Assembly: GCA_023435325.1 (NCBI GenBank)
Contig: JAEYRT010000153.1
Coordinates: 1 to 5,116 of the forward strand
From: Pseudomonadota bacterium
Lineage (GTDB): Bacteria > Pseudomonadota > Gammaproteobacteria > Burkholderiales > Burkholderiaceae_C
Direction of reading: 5' to 3'
Length of the DNA: 5,116 nt
Positions 1 through 5,116 of the stretch are shown here, piece after piece. The translations under genes and the position numbers were made by a program. The first letter of the stretch is position 1, and each line of letters begins with the position of its first letter. The notes beneath the pieces are model-generated. The model saw only the letters and a list, made by a program, of their open reading frames with translations, was not told the DNA's origin and made no database searches.

Positions 1-534
1 GCCATAGAGCTTGCGGTTACCTGCAATGCCACCCACGGAAATACCGCCAAAGTTCACGCCGTGGTAGCCCTTCTCACGGCCGATCAGGCGGGTCTTGCCA
101 GCCTGCCCCTTGGCACGCCAGTAGGCACGCGCCATCTTCAGCGAGGTGTCCGCCGCCTCCGAACCCGAGCCGGTGAAGAACACATAGTCCAGCCCTGCCG
201 GGGTCAGCTGCTTGATCTTGTTGGCCAGCGCAAACGACAGCGGGTGGCCGAACTGGAACGCGGGGGCATAGTCCAGCTCCAGCGCGGTCTTGGCGATGGC
301 GTTGGCAATTTCCTTGCGGCCATGGCCCAGCCCCGTGCACCACAGGCCAGACAAGCCATCAAAAATCTCGCGCCCCTGGGCATCGTGCAGGTAGGCCCCT
401 TGCGCTCCCACCACCATGCGCGGCTGAACCTTGAAATTGCGGTTGGCGGTAAACGGCATCCAGTGTGCTTCCAGCCATTGCGCATCCATGACAGCAGCGG
501 TCTGGGGGATGGTGGAGAGATCGGTGAAGTCCAT
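1..534 (-). CDS. bauA: omega-amino acid:pyruvate (beta-alanine-type) aminotransferase, N-terminal part (runs off left edge)
   Basis: This is the first 178 codons of a PLP-dependent class III aminotransferase; the family is usually about 440-450 residues, so roughly 60% including the catalytic lysine lies beyond the left edge. The family moves the amino group of beta-alanine or other omega-amino acids to pyruvate in the cytoplasm, giving malonate semialdehyde and alanine. Visible family marks are HWMPFTANRNF (residues 24-34), FDGLSGLWC (58-66), the PLP-phosphate loop GSGSEAADT (122-130) and the GYHG segment (156-159), whose Tyr157 is expected to stack on the PLP ring. The ATG at 534-532 is preceded by AAGGAG (541-546) at 6-nt spacing, which fixes the start. 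The gene is divergent from the LysR gene, as in the bauA/bauR arrangement of Pseudomonas. The exact substrate cannot be decided from this half; a related omega-transaminase (putrescine or aromatic amine) is possible. Confidence 0.9.
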   Translation of the reverse strand, partial: MDFTDLSTIPQTAAVMDAQWLEAHWMPFTANRNFKVQPRMVVGAQGAYLHDAQGREIFDGLSGLWCTGLGHGRKEIANAIAKTALELDYAPAFQFGHPLSFALANKIKQLTPAGLDYVFFTGSGSEAADTSLKMARAYWRAKGQAGKTRLIGREKGYHGVNFGGISVGGIAGNRKLYG

Positions 535-540
535 GGCTAG

Positions 541-546
541 CTCCTT
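541..546 (-). promoter_or_regulatory. Shine-Dalgarno site of the aminotransferase gene
   Basis: Read on the minus strand this is AAGGAG followed by six bases and then the ATG at 534-532. It is the strongest ribosome binding site in the window and supports that start over internal methionines. Confidence 0.8.
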
Positions 547-567
547 GCAATTCCTGTCAATGCAGCC

Positions 568-596
568 ATTGTTGGGTACTGCCTTACTTTCTTGAA
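568..596 (-). promoter_or_regulatory. weak candidate promoter of the aminotransferase gene
   Basis: On the minus strand, TTCAAG (596-591, 3 of 6 to the -35 consensus) and AACAAT (573-568, 4 of 6 to the -10 consensus) are 17 bp apart. A start point would fall near 561, which puts the centre of the 613-638 dyad at about -65, the usual recognition-site position for LysR-type activators. Poor consensus is expected for an activator-dependent promoter, but the match by itself is weak and could be chance. Confidence 0.3.
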
Positions 597-612
597 TGCC
601 AGCTTCTCCATG

Positions 613-638
613 TTTACTTGCTAATTTATGCAAGTAAA
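613..638. promoter_or_regulatory. perfect inverted repeat in the divergent gap; candidate LysR operator
   Basis: TTTACTTGC (613-621) and GCAAGTAAA (630-638) are exact reverse complements separated by eight AT-only bases. The dyad has an inner T-N12-A symmetric pair (619 and 632), close to the T-N11-A LysR box. It lies about 91 bp upstream of the aminotransferase start and about 52 bp upstream of the chosen regulator start, where a shared activation and autoregulation site would be expected. Binding by the adjacent LysR protein is inferred from position and symmetry. Confidence 0.6.
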
Positions 639-677
639 TGCAGCATGGCGGTACGCCCCTTGCTTGCCCCCTGTGCC

Positions 678-1625
678 ATGCCTCCTTCCCCTGTTCCACC
701 TTCCCGCCAACGTGCCCTGCTCGGCCAGGTCAGCGACATGGACCTGCGCTTGCTGCGCATCTTCAAGAGCGTGGTCGAATGCGGCGGCATGACTGCGGCC
801 GAGCTGGAGCTGAACATCAGCGCCTCCACGCTCAGCCGCCACATGAAGGATCTGGAAGAACGCCTGGGGCTGGTGCTGTGCCGCCGGGGCCGCGCGGGTT
901 TTGCGCTCACGCCCGAGGGCGTGCAGGTGTATGAGGCCACCCTGCAGCTGCTGGGCGGGGTCAACCTGTTTCGCAACCGCATCCATGAGATTCACGACCG
1001 GCTGGGCGGCAGCATTGAGGTGGCGCTGTTTGACAAGACCGTGACCAATCCACAGGCCCATATTGACCTGGCCCTCAAGCACTTTCACGAGCGTGCCCCG
1101 GAGGTGGAAATCAAGCTCCACGTCACGCACATGCACGAGATTGAGCGCGGCCTCATGGACGGGCGCTATCAGGTGGGCATTATTCCGGCGCACCGCAGCT
1201 CCAGCAGTCTGGTTTATCGCGATCTGTTTGGCGAGCACATGCTGCTGTACTGCGCCCCCGGCCATCCGTTGTATGGCGCAGACCATGCGCAGCTGGACTG
1301 GGCCGCGCTGCAGCAGCATGCGTTTGCCGGCCTGGGCTACCACTCACCGAACATGGAAGTGACACGCCAGATGGGCCTGCGCCGCACCGCCACGGGCTTT
1401 GACCAGGAAGCCATTGCCACCCTGATCCAGACCGGCTGTTTCATCGGCTTTCTGCCCGACCACTATGGCCGTCTGCTGGAGGCGCACGGCAGTCTGCAGG
1501 CCATTGCGCCCGAGCGCTTTCACTACGACTGCCAGTTCGTCGCCATGTGGCGCCTGTCCCCCCAGCCCAGCCGCGCTGCGCAGACCATGATTGAGTGCCT
1601 GGTGCAGGCCCATGCCAACCGCTAG
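678..1625 (+). CDS. LysR-family transcriptional regulator, BauR-like
   Basis: A cytoplasmic DNA-binding regulator of 315 residues from this start, normal for LysR proteins. The winged helix-turn-helix spans about residues 22-82, with MDLRLLRIFKSVVECGG (21-37) leading in and a recognition-helix segment SASTLSRHMKDLEERLG (48-64). A linker helix and the periplasmic-binding-protein-like effector domain follow from about residue 112 (GSIEVALFD). It is transcribed away from the aminotransferase, so it probably activates that gene in response to beta-alanine or a related amine and controls itself. The start is uncertain. ATG 738 has a weak AGG (727-729) and gives a standard LysR N-terminus of 295 residues. 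ATG 678 and ATG 645 add an RQRALLGQVSD segment that I recall being conserved in relatives, so 678 was chosen although no clear ribosome binding site precedes it. A TTG at 618 lies inside the operator dyad and is unlikely. Confidence 0.88.
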   Translation: MPPSPVPPSRQRALLGQVSDMDLRLLRIFKSVVECGGMTAAELELNISASTLSRHMKDLEERLGLVLCRRGRAGFALTPEGVQVYEATLQLLGGVNLFRNRIHEIHDRLGGSIEVALFDKTVTNPQAHIDLALKHFHERAPEVEIKLHVTHMHEIERGLMDGRYQVGIIPAHRSSSSLVYRDLFGEHMLLYCAPGHPLYGADHAQLDWAALQQHAFAGLGYHSPNMEVTRQMGLRRTATGFDQEAIATLIQTGCFIGFLPDHYGRLLEAHGSLQAIAPERFHYDCQFVAMWRLSPQPSRAAQTMIECLVQAHANR

Positions 1626-1747
1626 GGACTGTCAAGATGCAGACGGAAGCCGCAAGCCGTACAAATCTCACAGCATGTCTGCCATTGAGGCCCTGCTGCC
1701 GCTCATTGGCTGGGAGATGATTCAGGATTGTTTTGCAAAAAATTTTC

Positions 1748-1779
1748 TTTTATTTCAATAAAACAGATTTTTATTTCAA
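1748..1779. repeat. 11-bp direct repeat with 21-bp period
   Basis: TTTTATTTCAA is present exactly at 1748-1758 and again at 1769-1779. The offset of 21 bp places the copies on the same helix face, which is typical of tandem protein-binding sites. In such an AT-rich stretch chance similarity is possible. Confidence 0.5.
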
Positions 1780-1829
1780 AAAAATCAAACTCTACACAAA
1801 TTTAATGAAATACGAGAATGAAATGCATT

Positions 1830-1859
1830 TTGTTAAAAACACTTGGTATTTTTTACATT
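1830..1859 (+). promoter_or_regulatory. weak candidate sigma-70 promoter for the phosphatase/phosphodiesterase pair
   Basis: TTGTTA (1830-1835) and TACATT (1854-1859) each match 4 of 6 consensus bases with an 18-bp spacer. They sit at the downstream edge of the AT-rich island, about 60 bp before the phosphatase start, and the A/T-rich sequence upstream could act as an UP element. The match is by eye only. Confidence 0.3.
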
Positions 1860-1917
1860 TTCACGATCGTTCTCAGTAAACTGGGGCGCTTTTGACAATC
1901 ACTCGGTACAACTGCCA

Positions 1918-2619
1918 ATGAATCAGGGTAGCGACTTGTTTAAATATCTCTTGCGCTTCATTCAACTGTTTATGGGCATCCCGCTCTTGGTGCATGCTGG
2001 TGGAGCCGATCAAAATTTAGACACCGCAGCCACCGCACTACCCGCTCGCTCCCAATTTCAAGTGGTGGCTGCAACGGCCCAGCATGTGGACATGCTGAAG
2101 CAAGGAGGCTACGTGCTGTATATGCGCCATGGCCCGAGTGATGCACGATTTCCAGACCAGCTTCCTTTGCAGCTGGACCGGTGTGAAACACAGCGCCCCT
2201 TATCCAGCCAAGGCCGTGAACTGCTCAAGCAGATTGGCCACCATATCGCCCAGCTGAAACTGCCCTACGAAGCCGTGATCAGCAGCCCATTTTGCAGGGT
2301 GCAGCAAAGTGCCGACCTGGTGTTTGGTGGCCCCATCACGGTGGACCCAGAACTGCGGTACACCGCCGCCATGCCTGACGCGCAAAAACAGCCCGCCGTG
2401 GCACGCACGCGTTACTGGATTTCGTTGCCCGTACAAGATCCGGCAAAAAATCGCGTGGTGATTGCGCACGGTCCCAATATTGCCGAAATCATGGATTACC
2501 TGCCCCCGGAGGGCGGCATCATCATCTTCCGTCCGCTGGGAACCAATGGCTTTGAATATGTGGCGAGTATTGAGCCACGGCAATGGCCGTCTTTGCTCAA
2601 AGAACTGGGCCTGCAATGA
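1918..2619 (+). CDS. exported histidine phosphatase family protein (phosphoglycerate mutase-like fold)
   Basis: A 233-residue protein with an N-terminal export signal: basic residues K9 and R13, a hydrophobic core to about residue 25, and a likely cleavage after VHA (25-27). The mature protein should act in the periplasm. The histidine phosphatase core shows YMRHG (68-72, nucleophile His71), SSPFCR (122-127, Arg127), DPELRY (143-148, Glu146 a possible acid) and VIAHG (181-185, His184). The segment LDRCETQRPLSSQGR (86-100) and the end IFRPLGTNGFEYVA (203-216) match a widespread proteobacterial subgroup of exported histidine phosphatases whose substrate is unknown to me. It contains only two cysteines, C89 and C126. 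ATG 1918 is used; no good ribosome site precedes it. TTG 1936, with AGGG seven bases upstream, gives an equally good signal peptide. An upstream TTG at 1843 would add 25 residues from AT-rich sequence and is unlikely. The stop overlaps the next start (ATGA). Confidence 0.87.
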   Translation: MNQGSDLFKYLLRFIQLFMGIPLLVHAGGADQNLDTAATALPARSQFQVVAATAQHVDMLKQGGYVLYMRHGPSDARFPDQLPLQLDRCETQRPLSSQGRELLKQIGHHIAQLKLPYEAVISSPFCRVQQSADLVFGGPITVDPELRYTAAMPDAQKQPAVARTRYWISLPVQDPAKNRVVIAHGPNIAEIMDYLPPEGGIIIFRPLGTNGFEYVASIEPRQWPSLLKELGLQ

Positions 2620-4778
2620 AGACTGCCAACTATCTTTTACTGCAGTTACTCCTGCCTTTTACTTTGGTGGGACTCATAGCCATTGGGCTTATTTATTTCA
2701 CCCAGACCCAGCTCAGCAGGCAATTCTCACAAGTACTTCAAGCGCAGCAAAGCGACCTGGAGGTACTCAGTGATGCCGCGCGTTTTATTCAGAACATGGG
2801 CGAAGTGCAACAGCGCATGGTGCAGGCGCTCGACGGTGCGCTCGATGGGAGCCTGGACGAGTTGCAGCTCTATCGCATGCACAGCGTCATCGTCAATCAG
2901 TTGCACGATCTGCATGCGCAGATCCAGCACTTGTCCAGCTCCAGGCTGGTTCAAGAGGCCAACCATGGCAGTGCCGCTGGATTGCTGAGGGAATTTGATA
3001 ACTACCAGCGCTTCGTCATCATGAGCACCGATGTGCTGGCCGTAGATCCACAGGTAGCCGGTGAATTTTTGCAGCGTGCGCAGCGCCACTACACCCACTT
3101 TTCCATTTTTGCGGCACGCATTGAACGACGGCTCACGGAGCATGCACAGACGCACAATGCGCAGCAGCACGAGACCTACCTGAACCTGGCCTGGCGCATG
3201 TGGACGATCGGGTTTGCGGTACTGGGTCTCGCGCTGGCCGTCAGCTACCTCCTGATGCGCCGTGCAGGCAGGGGCATGCAGCAGATTGCCGATGCGCTCG
3301 CGGAGCTGGTCAATCAACCAGGCAGCCATCCCAGACTGCAGAACATCCAGAAATTGCACCAGCGCACCAAGGGGCCCATCCGTCACATGGCGGGTGCCGT
3401 TCTGGCATTTCGTGATGCCCTGGAGCGCCAGCACCATGCCGAGGAAAGAGCATTTGCGCTGGCCTTCTATGACCCATTGACCCAGCTGCCCAACCTCCGC
3501 TTTCTGCGTGATCGATTAGGGCAGCTTGGGACCCGCAAAGATGTCCATATGGCACTGCTCGCCCTGGATCTGGATGGTTTTAAACACATCAATGACATGC
3601 GTGGGCACAGTGCGGGAGACCAGGCGCTCAAGGATGTAGCCGAGCGTTTGCGCACCGCTGCAGCGGGCTGCGAAGTGCTGGCACGCACCGGTGGAAACAC
3701 CTTTGCCATCTTGTTCTGCGAGCTGGACAGTGACCCTGCACGCGCAGCCCAGCAAGCTGCACACCTGGCCAGCCGTGCACTGGAATGTCTGGCAGCGCCT
3801 TTGTCACTGGGCGTGCCATCACAAGGCGCGCAGTTGCACTACCTCAGTGCGGGCGTAGGCATCGCGCTTTTCCAGCCGCCACTGTCCGATCTCGACCAGC
3901 CCCTGCAGCATGCAGAAATTGCCATGCACCAGGCCAAAAGCGAAGGACAAGGGCTGGTGCGATTTTTCAATTCTGATTTTCAGACCCGCCTGGAAGAGCG
4001 CCTGCGGCTGGAAAACGACTTGCGACACGCGCTGGAGCGCGGGGAGTTATTCCTGCATTACCAATTGCAAGTGGATGCACATGGCAGTCCCCGTGGCGTG
4101 GAAGCGCTGCTGCGCTGGGAACACCCGGAGCGCGGCATGGTATCCCCCGGTGAATTCATTCCACTGGCAGAGGCGTCGGATCGGATCATCCCGATCGGGC
4201 AGTGGGTGCTGGAACAGGCCTGTCAGCAGATCCACCGCTGGTCAGACAACCCCCAGTTTTCTGGCCTCAGCATTGCGGTCAATGTGAGCGCCAAGCAGTT
4301 TCGCCAGCCTGGCTTCGTGGAACAGGTGCAAAAAGCTTTGCGCAGCAGTGGTGCTCCGGCACACCTTTTAAAGCTGGAGCTGACCGAAAGCATCGTGATC
4401 GAAAACGTCGAGGAAACGATTGCCAAAATGTCCGAACTCAGGGCGCTCGGGGTGTCGTTTTCCATGGACGATTTCGGAACAGGCTACTCATCGCTGCAAT
4501 ATCTCAGGCGCCTGCCACTGGATCAATTGAAGATTGAACGCAGTTTTGTGCGTGACATTATTCAAAATCCCAATGACGCAGCCATTGTTAAAACCATCAT
4601 CGCCATGGGGCGCGCACTGGGACTGGAGGTAATTGCAGAAGGGGTAGAAACCGTAGAGCAGAAAAACTTTCTGATGGGGCATGGCTGTGAGATGTACCAA
4701 GGCTATCTGTTCGCCCGTCCCCTGAAGATTGAAGCGCTCGAGCAGCTGCTGAACCAGCCCCGCAATGCCTTGGCCTGA
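2616..4778 (+). CDS. membrane-bound c-di-GMP phosphodiesterase with degenerate GGDEF and intact EAL domains
   Basis: A 720-residue inner-membrane protein. In order: transmembrane helix 1 (about 7-28), a periplasmic and mostly helical region of about 165 residues (29-193), transmembrane helix 2 (196-214), a degenerate HAMP-like linker (about 216-268, ending in the HAMP-like MAGAVLAFRDALE), a GGDEF domain (about 283-452) and an EAL domain (about 462-712). The GGDEF signature is GGNTF (359-363) and no RxxD inhibitory site precedes it, so diguanylate cyclase activity is unlikely, although D318, N326 and D327 of the nucleotide pocket remain. The EAL domain keeps EALLRW (E496, R500), E519, N556, E588, DDFG (D618, D619), K639, EGVET (E675) and Q695, the set needed to hydrolyse c-di-GMP to pGpG. 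KIE replaces the usual KID. The role is probably to lower c-di-GMP in response to a periplasmic signal. ATG 2616 was chosen over an upstream in-frame ATG at 2583 because it begins the hydrophobic N-terminus and overlaps the phosphatase stop, implying translational coupling. Confidence 0.92.
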   Translation: MKTANYLLLQLLLPFTLVGLIAIGLIYFTQTQLSRQFSQVLQAQQSDLEVLSDAARFIQNMGEVQQRMVQALDGALDGSLDELQLYRMHSVIVNQLHDLHAQIQHLSSSRLVQEANHGSAAGLLREFDNYQRFVIMSTDVLAVDPQVAGEFLQRAQRHYTHFSIFAARIERRLTEHAQTHNAQQHETYLNLAWRMWTIGFAVLGLALAVSYLLMRRAGRGMQQIADALAELVNQPGSHPRLQNIQKLHQRTKGPIRHMAGAVLAFRDALERQHHAEERAFALAFYDPLTQLPNLRFLRDRLGQLGTRKDVHMALLALDLDGFKHINDMRGHSAGDQALKDVAERLRTAAAGCEVLARTGGNTFAILFCELDSDPARAAQQAAHLASRALECLAAPLSLGVPSQGAQLHYLSAGVGIALFQPPLSDLDQPLQHAEIAMHQAKSEGQGLVRFFNSDFQTRLEERLRLENDLRHALERGELFLHYQLQVDAHGSPRGVEALLRWEHPERGMVSPGEFIPLAEASDRIIPIGQWVLEQACQQIHRWSDNPQFSGLSIAVNVSAKQFRQPGFVEQVQKALRSSGAPAHLLKLELTESIVIENVEETIAKMSELRALGVSFSMDDFGTGYSSLQYLRRLPLDQLKIERSFVRDIIQNPNDAAIVKTIIAMGRALGLEVIAEGVETVEQKNFLMGHGCEMYQGYLFARPLKIEALEQLLNQPRNALA

Positions 4779-4795
4779 GCAGGCGGCCTGCCAAG
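4769..4795. repeat. overlapping inverted repeats at the end of the phosphodiesterase gene
   Basis: CTTGGC (4769-4774) pairs with GCCAAG (4790-4795). Inside it, GCAGGC (4779-4784) and GCCTGC (4786-4791) form a second dyad with a different centre. The structure overlaps the last codons and the stop (4776-4778). No T-run follows on either strand, so it is not a standard intrinsic terminator, but it could stabilise the mRNA 3' end or assist termination between the convergent genes. Confidence 0.45.
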
Positions 4796-4843
4796 CGCCC
4801 GCAGGCAATTCATATCTGCCAAAACCCCATGCAAGGTAGATCC

Positions 4844-4869
4844 AGCAAGCGCTTGTAGCTATATTTTTT
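4844..4869 (+). terminator. weak terminator-like element between convergent genes
   Basis: The palindrome CAAGCGCTTG (4846-4855) is followed by TAGCTATA and six T residues (4864-4869). The stem is short, about 3-4 bp with a GCGC loop, so termination strength is doubtful. The T-run overlaps the stop codon of the helicase on the other strand. The motif also resembles an intergenic element I recall from comamonad genomes, so it may be a dispersed repeat instead of, or as well as, a terminator. Confidence 0.35.
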
Positions 4870-5116
4870 AGTCTTTCAGCTGCCACCAGCGCGGCAGCAG
4901 CACCTGCACATGAGGCTGCGTGTAGCGGTCGTCGATCAGATAAAGCACGCCTGCATCATGCTCCGTGCGGATCACGCGGCCCGCAGCCTGCACCACCTTG
5001 CGCATGCCTGGGTAGAGATAGCTATAGTCATGCCCCAGCCGTTGGCCAAAGCGCTGCTGCAGGCGCTGGCACAGGGCTTCGTTGACCGGGTTGAACTGCG
5101 GCAGGCCCAGCGTGGC
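4868..5116 (-). CDS. ATP-dependent DNA helicase, DinG/Rad3-type (superfamily 2), C-terminal end (runs off right edge)
   Basis: The last 82 codons and stop of a gene entering from the right. The segment GLPQFNPVNE (4-13), the YLYPGMRKVVQAAGRVIRT stretch (33-51) and LIDDRY (60-65) are typical of the C-terminal helicase lobe of the XPD/Rad3-like family that includes DinG and YoaA. QAAGRVIRT is helicase motif VI, with its arginine finger contacting ATP. The protein ends with LLPRWWQLKD. The family unwinds DNA 5' to 3', usually with an iron-sulfur cluster, during repair and replication of difficult templates; the iron-sulfur and Walker motifs lie outside the window, so DinG and YoaA cannot be separated. 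It is convergent with the phosphodiesterase gene, leaving 89 bp between them, and appears functionally unrelated to it. Confidence 0.9.
   Translation of the reverse strand, partial: ATLGLPQFNPVNEALCQRLQQRFGQRLGHDYSYLYPGMRKVVQAAGRVIRTEHDAGVLYLIDDRYTQPHVQVLLPRWWQLKD

Larger units (their letters stand above)
1626..1917. other. non-coding gap with AT-rich island and ATTTCA repeats
   Basis: No convincing gene lies here. Positions 1731-1860 hold only 25 G or C in 130 bases (19%), against GC-rich coding sequence on either side. Inside the island TTTTATTTCAA occurs twice (1748-1758 and 1769-1779), offset by 21 bp, about two helical turns. AATGAAAT occurs twice (1804-1811 and 1817-1824), giving ATTTCA on the opposite strand. 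The result is four ATTTCA hexamers, two in each orientation. An 8-bp palindrome ACGATCGT is at 1863-1870. The island probably forms the control region of the downstream gene pair, and may bind H-NS-like proteins or a specific regulator. No hairpin plus T-run that would end the LysR transcript was found. Confidence 0.65.

Noticed and set aside
61..540. 159-codon plus-strand open frame across the transaminase
   Set aside because: The minus-strand frame encodes an obvious class III aminotransferase with a strong ribosome site; the plus-strand translation has no family resemblance.
555..560. TTGACA on the minus strand upstream of the transaminase
   Set aside because: It is a perfect -35 hexamer but only about 20 bp before the ATG; a matching -10 would overlap the start codon and exclude the strong ribosome site from the mRNA.
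559..644. AATGCAGC present twice (559-566 and 637-644) in the divergent gap
   Set aside because: An 8-mer direct repeat 78 bp apart with no symmetry or clear relation to promoter elements; likely chance.
621..1343. 240-codon open frame on the minus strand inside the LysR gene
   Set aside because: It is antisense to a clear LysR protein, shows no recognisable domain, and long antisense frames are common in GC-rich coding DNA.
1675..1761. 28-codon frame (MSAIEALLPLIGWEM...) after the LysR gene
   Set aside because: No ribosome binding site is visible and the frame runs into the AT-rich island; nothing supports translation.
1892..1897. TTGACA on the plus strand before the phosphatase
   Set aside because: At 17 bp downstream the -10 position reads CCAATG and overlaps the ATG; no suitable -10 hexamer follows.
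1843..1917. TTG-initiated 25-residue extension of the phosphatase
   Set aside because: It comes from the AT-rich control region, lacks a ribosome site and would bury the signal peptide.
2727..3437. 236-codon open frame on the minus strand inside the phosphodiesterase gene
   Set aside because: It is antisense to the membrane and linker part of a well-supported protein, with no domain or ribosome site.

Overview
This 5.1-kb window looks like chromosomal DNA of a Comamonadaceae-type betaproteobacterium (Comamonas, Delftia or Acidovorax relatives). The genes are GC-rich. They include a divergent beta-alanine-type transaminase/LysR pair, a multidomain cyclic-di-GMP gene and a DinG/Rad3-type helicase end. 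A CAAGCGCTTG-TAGCTAT intergenic motif resembles ones I remember from comamonads. The assignment is inferred from sequence style and recall, not from a database comparison.

Left region (1-1625): the first 178 codons of an omega-amino acid:pyruvate (beta-alanine-type) transaminase run leftward off the window. A LysR-type regulator runs rightward from the same intergenic gap. The gap holds a perfect 9-bp inverted repeat (613-638), a good candidate operator for the regulator. The layout is that of the bauA/bauR pair of beta-alanine catabolism, in which the LysR protein activates the transaminase gene.

Middle region (1626-4778): a non-coding gap contains a very AT-rich island (1731-1860, 25 G or C in 130 bases) with repeated ATTTCA elements. 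A two-gene unit follows. The first gene encodes a small exported histidine phosphatase with RHG and AHG motifs. Its stop codon overlaps the start of the second gene (ATGA, 2616-2619). The second gene encodes a 720-residue inner-membrane protein: a periplasmic helical sensor region, a HAMP-like linker, a degenerate GGDEF domain (GGNTF) and an EAL domain with all expected catalytic residues. It is most likely a c-di-GMP phosphodiesterase. The tight coupling of a periplasmic phosphatase to a transmembrane c-di-GMP phosphodiesterase is the most interesting feature here and may be a small sensory module.

Right region (4779-5116): a short convergent gap carries inverted repeats and a weak terminator-like element. 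The last 82 codons of a DinG/Rad3-type DNA helicase on the minus strand then run off the right edge. No RNA genes, insertion sequences, CRISPR arrays or phage genes were recognised.
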